From Apophysomyces variabilis (lineage: Eukaryota; Mucoromycota; Mucoromycetes; Mucorales; Mucoraceae), in NCBI GenBank assembly GCA_002749535.1, contig MZZL01000387.1, forward strand, positions 1-59,342: a stretch of 59,342 nt of DNA, given 5' to 3'. The position numbers were made by a program, and so were the translations under genes. The notes beneath the pieces are model-generated. The model saw nothing but the letters and a program-made list of their open reading frames with translations, ran no database searches and had not been told where the DNA came from. Of the stretch, positions 35,626 through 45,132 are shown piece by piece. The first letter of the stretch is position 1, and the number at the start of each line of letters is the position of its first letter.

Positions 35626-38600
35626 GTGAGATTCTCCCGCTTACTATAGGCCTATGGAATGCAAATGGCCTTCAACAGTCTGTCATTAACGATGTTCTTC
35701 ACCATTCTTCCTCCTTTGACCTTTTATTTATTACCAAAACATGGCTTCTCTCTCCCTCCATCCTTCCCATCACTTGGTAGCAATTTCATTTATATGGACA
35801 ACCAGTTGCTGGCAATTATCGTGGTTCTATGGGTATTTCCGCTCTTATTTCCCCTTCCTGTCCCCTTCCAGTATACCATCTTTCCTCCCCTTCTAATTAT
35901 GCCTTGATTCTCCAATTTGGTCTTCTTCAATTAATATGTCTTTACCTTCCCCCTTCTCTTGACAACACTGCTGTTTCTTCTCTCATTAATTCTCTTCCCT
36001 TAACACCCAACACAATTATTTGCGGTGATCTCAATGCCCAATTTGGTTCTTTAACTGGCGACACCCGTTCAAATTCCCATGCCCCTATTGTCCAAGAATG
36101 GTGCGAGACATATCAGCTCGAGATTCTCAACTGTTCTCTAGCCTACAAAGTTCCCACTCTCCTCTCCTTTCATAATGGGGAATCAATCCAAAGTATTATT
36201 GACCTTTTTATTACTAACTGCCGCCCTTCTCTCATTAACCCCACTATATCTATTGAACTTGACCTTTCCCTAAATTCTGATTACAAACTAATGTCACTCT
36301 CTTTTACCTTAAACTCTGACATTGTTTCTTCTTCCCCTCCTCCCCCTCCCAGCCGACACACTTGGCGCCTATCACGCCTATCAGAAGCAGATCCTTACTC
36401 TCTCTATGTTTCTAATTTTTCTTCTTTTACTTCTTCCCTATCCACTGAAATTGCTACCTTTTTATGTCATACTACATCTAATCCTTCCCACACCCTCCCT
36501 CTCCTTTCGATCCAGTCATCCATTGATCAATTTGCCATGCAATTGAATCAAGCTATCTATGATTCACTTGATTCCTCAGTTGGTTCTCATCCTCCCCGTC
36601 CTGCCTCATGGAAAAAGTACTGGAATGCTGATATCCAAGCAGCTGCCGCCCGCCGAGACCAATGCTACCGTCGATGGCGTCAGGCCATTGGCATGGATAA
36701 AGTACTTTGGTGGAATCGCCATCAAGACGCTGTGACTTCGTTCCACTCTGCCATTAAAGCTGCCAAACGCGCATCATGGCATGCGTACTGCCATTCCCTC
36801 GAGGTGGATTTTGCGAAGGTGACATCCAAAATTAAGTCTCTCCATCGCCGCCACAATAACCACCATACTTTCACCCATGCAGATGGTCCTCAAGCTGCAG
36901 CTGAAATGATGTGTAACCACCTTGCTAGCGTTTATGCTGGATCACTCCTGCCGCCCACCTGTCCCCCATCACTTTCCCTGTCTCCACTTCCTTCTTCTTT
37001 TCTTGAATGTCCTTTTAAGACAGATATTGTTGAATCCTGTCTTAAACGTCTCCCCAATTGCAAAGCACCAGGCATAGACCATCTGAAGGCTGAAATGCTA
37101 AAGCCATTATCAAAAGACTTATGCCCACTCTTAGCAAACCTGTTCTCTCTCTGTTGGGCCTGGTCCTATGTTCCGCCTGCATGGCGTCATGCTCAAGTTT
37201 TTCCTTTGTTCAAAAAGGGTGACCCCCAATTACCATCTAACTACCGGCCAATTTCGCTTACTTCAGTCCTTCGCAAGCTTATGGAGCTTTGCCTTGCCAT
37301 TCCCCTTTCCCTTTTTTCCCCGCCCTTGGATCTTGCTCAAGGAGGTTTCTGCCACCATCGCAGTGCGTTGGATCAAGCCCTATGCCTCCATGAACTTATG
37401 CAAGACCATTTTCATCGTTATGGTTCTTATCCTGTTGTTGCCTTCCTTGACATCAAAGCAGCATATAATACCGTTGACCGCCACATCATTTGGAATGCTC
37501 TTGCACAGCACGGTGCCCCTCCTGCTCTTTTATCTTTATTGTCTCATTTGTTTGACGATGTGACCATCTCTGTCCTTCTGTCTAACCATTCTTCCCGCTC
37601 TTTTTCTCCTAGTACTGGTGTCCTTCAAGGTTCCGTACTGAGCCCCCATCTTTATTCTCTTTACATTAATTCTCTTTCATCCCTTCTCCATTCTCTTGCT
37701 CCCCTCTCTACAATTAGCGTTGTTCCTCCCCACTCTGATGACGATACTGATTCCTTACACTCCTTTTCTTCCTCCAATTCTTCTTCTTCTGTGGCCATCA
37801 CGTCCCTTTTGTTTGCTGATGATGTTGCCATTTTCAGATCCTATCGTTCTGTTTACATGATGCTCGCGCTGGCCCAGTTCCACTCCTTATCAGCTGGTTA
37901 TCGTTGGAATCTGAGTAAATGTGCCATCCTGAACCACCCTCCTGTTTCTGCCTCTGTGTCCGCGTTGGCCCTGTATGACCAAGAATTGCCTACCGTCGAT
38001 GAATTTACCTATCTTGGTGTTCCATTTCAATATGATGGTATCAGCACATCATCTCTCATTTCAAACTGTACCTCTTCCACCCTTCTTGCCATGTCCACTC
38101 TTCATTCTCTTGGTGCCAACAGAACTGGCTTTAGCCTTCTGTTGTCTGCCAAGTTATACTCCCAATTTATACGCCCAAAATTCGAATATGGTCTTGCTAT
38201 CAGCAAGTTTACGCAATCAGATTTGCAAGCCCTTGAATGACTGCAAGATCGCTGCCTCCGTATGATCATTGGCGGGCATCCCTCCTCATCCACCACTGTG
38301 CTCAAGCATATGTGCAATCTCCCATCCATGAAATTCCGCGCAGACTGTCTTATTACCAAGTATTGCCTTCACGTAACGGACCTCCCTTCTGACGCTCTTC
38401 TCCCTCTCCTCCTCCAAGTCCTTCCTTCTTCTCGGTTAGACCACCTTTGTGAAAACACTTTGTTCCTTTCTCTGCCCTCCCCTGTCCCTTCATCTCTTCC
38501 TTCCTTTTTGAAACGCTACCGTCAAGCCCAATTTGATCAATTTCTCTCTGCCTCTTCACAGGTATTGATCAAGGCCTGCTGCCCCACTCTGGGAATTGAT

Positions 38601-38981
38601 CCAGTTCTCACAGTCCCTGCCACATGGGTTGAACGTAGCCGCCTCATCCGCTGGCGCATTGGCTGGCTGCCTGGCTGACCGAAGGAGTGTATATGTTGTC
38701 TTGACCGTACCTCCCGGCGTCACCTTCGCTCTTGTCCTGCCATTCCTCCTTCCCTTTGGAATAGTCTTCCTCCACCTCTGGTCCCTGGTGCGCACCCCAT
38801 CGATGCTGCCATTAATGCCTTGCCACCCAAACCTAGTTCCCCTTGCCCGCCTTTTTGGTCTGACCTTCTGTCGATCCTTTACCACATTGAAGTCATTTGC
38901 AATCCTGATGGTGACTATCCTCCTGAACCTGACCCCGGCTCTCTCTGGCTTTCCTCCCTGCTTTCTGGTACAGAACAGTGA
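35622..38981 (+). pseudogene. ORF2 of LINE 1 (APE endonuclease and reverse transcriptase), decayed
   Basis: It opens with an APE-like endonuclease (GLWNANGL, GDLNAQFG, IDLFITN), then a LINE reverse transcriptase: FKKGDPQLPSNYRPISL, AFLDIKAAYNTVD, GVLQGSVLSP and LLFADDVAIF. In-frame stops are TAG at 35778-35780 (Gln in LINE 2), TGA at 38238-38240 (LE-stop-LQDRCLR) and TGA at 38676-38678 (WLPG-stop-PKEC). The catalytic Glu of the endonuclease is Lys (AAA, 35736-35738; LINE 2 has TET) and the catalytic His is Tyr (TAC, 36282-36284; LINE 2 has SDHH). A zinc-knuckle-like CICC region lies near the end. No RNase H domain is seen. Confidence 0.85.
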
Positions 38982-39239
38982 CTTTATGGTCCTGCTGAGT
39001 TGCTCCCCCACACTGGCACAACCTTACCGCTGCAGTTGCTGGGTGGACCTTGGTAGCAGTGAGTCATTTAGTAGGACATGACCCTTTTTTCCTCTTTCCC
39101 TTTTCCTTTTTTTTTCTCTTTTTGTAGTCTCTCTGAGAATTTTTTTTTTCCCATTGTTCCTCTTTTCGTCGCCCTAAGTTAGCAAATAATGCCGCAATGG
39201 CGCTTGCAATTAACTTGTAATAAAAACAAAATCTTTAAC

Positions 39240-39254
39240 CTGAGCTAAGCGAGC
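39240..39254. repeat. 15-bp copy of tRNA-Ile nt 1-15 between LINE 1 and LINE 2
   Basis: CTGAGCTAAGCGAGC is identical to 34363-34377 and to 44474-44488. It reads as nt 1-15 of the tRNA on the minus strand and is best explained as a target-site duplication. Confidence 0.9.
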
Positions 39255-39680
39255 GAGACATCTGTCGAGCAACACGCGCGGCAGACCTGCTGATCTTTTA
39301 TACTTTTGTGAACCTGACTACAAAAGATAAAAAAGGGACCTATTCAGCTGATTTACTCATCAATTCTAATCATCCGTTATCACCCGAACACATGGAGATA
39401 CCTGCGAGCTCAGTAGCACATTGTGGGATAAAGATATTGTGGAATAAATGTCAAGCATCAACTGAACTCCGAGCTACAAAAAATTCCAATATCAAAAAAG
39501 TTAAACCTCAGTATGGCTACCAAAAATGGTAATGCCTTACCTCACCATAAACAGATGCCATATATACGCTCAGGGGAAATTAGAGCATTACAATCTTCAA
39601 AATCACCATCATGATCTCATACAATATCACCCTTGAAATCAGGTTGTAATCATGAAGAAAGAAAAACAACATAGGCAGAC

Positions 39681-40726
39681 ATGATTAAAGATGAGGAATT
39701 ACAAACAACAGAAAGTGAAACAATGAGTAAAAATATACCACCCCAACCAAATATTCAACATCTGTAGCCTGAATTACCTGATTGGCTCAAAGATATTCAT
39801 CAGCGTCTAGATCAACAAGAACATATGACTAAAGAACATAACCAGATGCTTACGGAGATTCAACTATTATTAAAAAAAATCAAAAATTAAAACAAGAACT
39901 AGTGGAAGCAAAAAAGCTTATCAACTCACTATCATCTCACCAACACATGGAAAAAGAAAATAGACCTTCTTCGATTGATCATTCAGATTTTTCTGGGCTA
40001 CAACAATCTATTCATGCCCCAATGCCAGCTCTCTATGCCATTGTGGTAAAACGGTATGTGCCACAACTGACTAAAGCTTGCTGCAAACCTCTCCTTAAAA
40101 GACCACCTATACCAGGTATAATTAGTTGGGCTATATGCATCTTTCAACCAGCCTCTGGCAAAACTGGGTATACAATGATCTATGTACCTTCACCTAGATG
40201 TACACAATATAGCAAAGCTCGTAAAGCACTTGGACTTTTAGGTATATCACAGGCTTGAATAATTGACGTTCACTTTCCAACCTGTAGGGTTATTGGTTTG
40301 TTAATACATACTGAATATGAACATGAACTTCGCAATATCCTCAAACAAGCTAAAATCAATCCAATTATATTCAATCCCACTGTACCAGAGACAGTAGTCA
40401 GCCCAGAATTCAACAACACCTCAGCAGAAACTAAAGCGGCCAAAGCAAAGGAGCTGTATCAGCAATGTATGCTCCGCGCTTGTCTTCATATACCTAAGGC
40501 ACATTTAGGTTATGCAATCATGCGCCATTTCCATGAAGAGGTTGATCCTTCTGACCCTCATCATATTACATCACATTTCTTTGAACAATGGAAAACAGAA
40601 CGTCCTCATCCTAGACAAACGATGCAAACCTTTGCCGATGCTAAAGCACTTTTCTCTCAAGCAACTCTGGACCTTGATACCTCTGAAACCAACATATCCA
40701 ACGATGCAGCAATGGAACAGAAATGA
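39681..40726 (+). pseudogene. ORF1 of LINE 2 (coiled-coil protein), broken
   Basis: Starts at ATG 39681. TAG at 39765-39767 would be Gln if CAG. A frame change occurs at the A run 39872-39879. The second part reads LKQELVEAKKLINSL (coiled coil), MPALYAIVVKRYVPQL, GYTMIYVPSPRCTQYSKARK, then TGA at 40256-40258, then a block related to LINE 1 ORF1. It ends as ATGA overlapping ORF2, as in LINE 1. Confidence 0.7.
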
Positions 40727-43700
40727 TCACACGCCTAAAAATTGGACTCTTCAATGCAGCAGGACTAAATCGATCTTCTGACGAACTTATTAATTATTGC
40801 ACAAATGCTAACCTTGATCTTGTTATTTTCACTGAAACTTATCTTACACATGGACAACTTACTACTACATGGCAGCAATTTTACAACTATGTCCGCATCC
40901 CAGAAAATGGCACCCGTGGGTTTGGAGGTGTCTCTCTTTTAGCTCGCCCTACTCTCTCTCTACAAATTATTCAATGGCCAAGCACATCACCATATCAGCT
41001 TACCTTCACTATTGGCCGCTATACCTTCCATGGTCTATATATTTCACCAGCTGTAGATCTGGAAAACTTTCGTCATCTACTTGGACAATTATCACTTGAT
41101 GAGTACACTATCGTTTTAGGAGATCTAAATGCCAGACTACAAATGCTTAGTGATAGTCAAAATAATAGCCGCGGACCTTCCTTGCGCAATTGGACTATGG
41201 AAAATGGATTACACATATGGAACAGTACATTAGCACATGGGAAGCCAACCTTTGAATCACAACTCGGCAACAGCATCATAGATCTGTTCATCTCCCTCCG
41301 CTCAGCAGTCCTTGATCCAATAATGGAAGTTCATAACGAAGTGTCCCTCAACTCTGATCATCATCTTACTATATTCTCTTTCATTCCAGCTCAGTCACTT
41401 CCCAGAATACCTACTCCAACAGCGCCACGACACCTCTGGAAATTGCAACGTCTCAATGACCCACAGGTTTATGATCTCTATGTATCAAAATTTAATAAGC
41501 ATATGGCTCCACTCCGATCCTATTTGCAAATGCACCTGGAATCAAGCTCAGTGCAGGTAGCTGCCATACAAGTCATAGAAGACATAAATGCCTGACTTAC
41601 TTCAGAAATCACCACAGCCTTAGATGAAAGTGTAACGCGAGGGAAGATACGCCCTAAAAGCTGGAAATGGTTCTGGATAGAGGAACTACAAAGGCTCGCA
41701 AATTACTGAGAACATCAATATCAACTTTGGCGTCATGCCCGTAATAACCTTATTAATAAAGCCAAGGCATGGGATCAATATATGATGGCATGACGAAGAT
41801 TCGACCAGGAACTCAAACATACATGCCAACAGCACTAGAAACAATTTTGTTCCAGCCTAGAACAACAACCCGCAGACACCATGAATGCAGTGGTAAAACG
41901 CCTGCGTAGAAGACAGCACCTGCCAACAGTTCTCTCACATCCTGAAGGGCCACAACATGCTGCAGAAAAGATGGCAACCTATCTAGAGCAGGTCTTTGGT
42001 GGATCCCGCCGAATGGACACATTACATCTGGTCTTAGTAGACACTCATCAACTGGGAGATTCTCCCTTTAACGCCCTACTGATTGAAAAAATTATCAGAT
42101 CCCTTGCTCCACGAAAAGCCCCAGGAGTGGATCATCTTACCGGAGCTATGCTGAAACCAATCGCAACCTCTCTCTCACAAATTCTGGAAGGTTTTTTCAC
42201 TCTCTGCTGGCGATGGAGCTGGACTCCTAAATCATGGCAAGTTGCACAAGTTGTACCAATTTACAAGAAGGGCGACGCATCTGACCCAGGGAATTTCCGC
42301 CCAATCAGCCTTACATGCCTATTTCGGAAAACCCTTGAGAGATGCATGATGCCTCTGCTCCTTCGCCAATTGCCCGCGTTAGACATTGCCCAGGGCGGCT
42401 TCAGGGAAAATCGAAGTGCTCTAGATCAGGCCTTTTCCCTACATATCCTGATGAGACGATTCAAGCAACTATATGGTTTTTGGCCAATGGTAGCTTTCAT
42501 GGATATCAAAGCAGCATATGACTCAGTGGATCGATCTGTAATTTGGAAACACTTGGAAATACATTTGCCTGGGCCCCTATTTCATCTCTGCTGGCATCTC
42601 TTTGATGATGTGTACCTCACTGTGATTCTGCAAAATTTTGAATCGCGATACATTCGACCTGCCAAAGGCGTCCTTCAGGGGTCTATCTTGAGCCCACTCC
42701 TCTATGCAGTCTTTATTGATTCCCTACCACGCACACTCAGATCAGATATCCCTCGTATGACAAGCCCACTAATTATCCGCACCACACCTACAGAAAATCT
42801 CTCAGAAGCAACAAGTCAAAACCTCCATTACCATCGACGCCCAGATACTGATCTCACCATCATTAACTCCCTGCTGTATGCCGATGATGTCGCCTTAATT
42901 GGAGCCCCGGAAGATATGCAACACCTACTGACAGTTGTGGAGAACCACTCTCTCCAGTATGGCTACCGCTGGCATCCGGATAAATGCGCCTTACTGAATG
43001 CACCATCAGGCTGTTTGTATGACATCTATGATTCTCAATTAAAGCCGGTAAAATCCTTCATGTATCTAGGCATACCCTTCTCAGAAAAAGGAATTGATCG
43101 AACACAGCTAGTCAATGAACACAGCTAGTCAATGAACGCATCAGCAAAGCAACGGGAAACATGATACATCTACGTAGACTTGGGGTCCACCGCTATGGTT
43201 TTGGCCTGTGGCCAGCACTGCGTGCATATAGAACCTTTATTCGACCAATACTGGAGTATGGTTTAGCAATTGCAGCTCTCACTTTTGACCACATGGAATT
43301 GATTCAACAGGCGCAAGTATGTTGTGTCAAACTGGCCATGAACGGTGCTCCAGACAGACGTCTCCCAACAATAATCCCAATGGTCATGGCTGACTTGCCT
43401 TCAATGACCTTGCGCACAAGAACATTACAGCTGAAGTTCGTAGTGCGGGCCCTCTCACTTCCCACGCCGACCATGCTCCGATCACTCATTCTCACCCTCC
43501 TGCAACAACGCACCACGGATGAGACATGGCGGAAGCTAACAAGGGGAAACCCTCTATGGAAAACTTGGCGAACACTTGTGACATCAACTCAGCCGCCCAA
43601 ATATCCGGTGACGCAGTCTGTCCTACAGCATCGACAAGAAGAATTTCGGAACCGTCGGAACCGCTTTCCGTCCGTGGCCCGATTGCGTAGTACAAGACAA

Positions 43701-44120
43701 ATCGACCCTATTCTGTTCCTTCCCCTTGCAAGCCGAGATCGACACCGTCTTATCAACTGGCGTATGTGCTGGCTACCTTCTTACCCGCTGAAAGACTGTC
43801 GATGCGGTCAGGAAAAAGCCAAAAGAAAACATTATCTTTCTTGCTCTTTGACACTACAACACCGCTCTGCACTCCAAGAGGCCCTTGGCACCGATTTTAC
43901 TGGAGACGACCTAATTGACTTTATTCTTAACCGCCTCCCTCGACAGCCAGAAAAATTATCACAAACCCACTGGACACAAACATGGCCTAATCTGATACAT
44001 CTCCTTCGGCGTATCGACTTCCTCAGCCATCCCGATGGTAACTTTGACGAGGAAGAACCTGATCCAAAGTTGCCACTCCAACAAGTGCTCGAAAATGGTG
44101 GCAACATCTTTACCCTTTGA
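40723..44120 (+). pseudogene. ORF2 of LINE 2 (APE endonuclease and reverse transcriptase), broken
   Basis: The endonuclease motifs are all present: GLFNAAGL, FTETYL, GDLNARLQ, IIDLFISL and NSDHH. The reverse transcriptase has YKKGDASDPGNFRPISL, AFMDIKAAYDSVD, GVLQGSILSP and LLYADDVALI. The C-terminus has a CxCx..HxxxxC knuckle (CRCGQEKAKRKHYLSC). Lesions: TGA at 41593, 41707 and 41791, TAG at 41836, and a 17-bp tandem duplication (43102-43118 repeated at 43119-43135) that adds TAG and shifts the frame by two. Removing it in thought restores the alignment to LINE 1. The frame after the duplication is open to 44120. Confidence 0.88.
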
Positions 44121-44473
44121 CTGTCTACTCTCTCTGTGCACTTCTCCCAACTCTGTTTTTTTTTCCCTTCTTTTTCATGCCTTTCAAGCTTTTTATTACC
44201 TTCCTTTACCCTATACCCTATGGATCTATTTCTTGCATATCTATCCTATTCATTCTTCCTCACCTATTCGTTTAGTATCTGCACGTGGCGGTTGGCTTTT
44301 TTTCCCTCTTTTTGGGGTTTTTTTTAATGCACCGTCCAGCGAGCTCACCTCTCCTCTCCTGCAGAGCCCCTCATTCTTTCTTTTAATTCGCTACCTGTCG
44401 AAACAAAGGAGCGGCCATATGCCCATAGGCGCGGGCCATATACTCCTGTCAATAAATACAAATAATTTTTCAC

Positions 44474-44488
44474 CTGAGCTAAGCGAGC
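44474..44488. repeat. 15-bp copy of tRNA-Ile nt 1-15 after LINE 2
   Basis: CTGAGCTAAGCGAGC, identical to the other two copies, directly follows the 3' end of LINE 2. Confidence 0.9.
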
Positions 44489-44529
44489 ACGCTCTTTCGC
44501 TTTTTCATCACTTTTTTCGACTTTACGAA
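44489..44529 (+). repeat. 41-bp copy of the sequence at 34378-34418 (start of LINE 1)
   Basis: It matches the first 41 bp of LINE 1 with two mismatches, and like them follows the 15-bp tRNA fragment. It is cut off by the hAT element. It is either the head of a third LINE unit of the LINE 1 family or the original 5' flank of the tRNA gene. Confidence 0.75.
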
Positions 44530-44542
44530 TAGGGTTCACCAC

Positions 44543-44635
44543 GAGTCGAGTTGACTCGAGTCAAGCATTAACTCGAGTTGACTTGACTTGAATAAACTTT
44601 TAACTTGAGTTGACTCGAGTCAAGTGGAACATTAT
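44543..44635. repeat. Left subterminal ACTCGAGT repeats of the hAT element
   Basis: Several exact and near copies of GACTCGAGTC and AACTCGAGTT fill this stretch in close spacing. Such arrays act as transposase binding sites in hAT elements; this is inference here. Confidence 0.8.
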
Positions 44636-45132
44636 TTAAGTGAAAAGAGATCTTAAGAGCATATATAACAATGTAGCATTGGGAAGTTACATTAACTGAT
44701 TTTGACCTGTAGAAATGCACACGAAATTTTAACTACGTTTCTAATTTTGGTTCAGTTGAATGGAAAGGTTTAAGCGCGGTGTTGTGTAAGTTTTAAATGT
44801 TTTTTATTAGGATTGCTGTAACAGAGTAATTGCATATAAGGTCTGTCTTAAAAGTAATGCGAGCCATAGATAAGAGTAAAAAAACTTCCGTTATTGCTTC
44901 TAATATATAGAGATGAGGCATGCTTTGTCAAGTTTTTAAGGAAGGTAAGAGTGAAGCAAGAATAGGGAAAAGAAGATGTTCAGTGAAGAAAAGATGTCAT
45001 CACTCTGACATATAAAAAAGATGTGTTGTGAAAAAAAAGTTCCATTCTCTTTTATGGCATGGAATGTTTTAAGGCAGGCGAAAGATGGGTTTATTATATA
45101 TATATATATATATATGAGTTACTAAGTATTCT

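Larger units (their letters stand above)
34378..39239 (+). mobile_element. LINE 1: near full-length APE-type non-LTR retrotransposon next to the tRNA-Ile gene
   Basis: 4,862 bp if the unit starts right after the tRNA 5' end. It has two open frames (ORF1 coiled coil, ORF2 endonuclease-reverse transcriptase) and a short 3' end ending AAAATCTTTAAC. It is followed by CTGAGCTAAGCGAGC (39240-39254), nucleotides 1-15 of tRNA-Ile read on the opposite strand. Its coding strand is strongly pyrimidine-rich. At least four in-frame stops and altered endonuclease residues show this copy is dead. The 5' boundary is inferred, because the first 41 bp could instead be host flank (see findings). Confidence 0.85.
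39255..44473 (+). mobile_element. LINE 2: second, diverged full-length non-LTR retrotransposon at the same tRNA site
   Basis: 5,219 bp between two 15-bp tRNA copies. It has the same layout and related proteins as LINE 1, but nucleotide sequence and base composition are clearly different, so this is a second subfamily rather than a tandem duplicate. It has a 5' leader of about 430 bp, ORF1, ORF2, and a T-rich 3' end with AATAAATACAAATAATTT before the tRNA fragment. Multiple stops, an A-run frameshift and a 17-bp duplication make it defective. Confidence 0.88.

Noticed and set aside
39240..39254. Additional tRNA gene fragments as separate tRNA genes
   Set aside because: Only nt 1-15 are present at 39240 and 44474; they cannot form a tRNA and are explained as target duplications.
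45090..45118. AT microsatellite as an origin or regulatory site
   Set aside because: A plain TA dinucleotide run within the hAT element with no other supporting signal.
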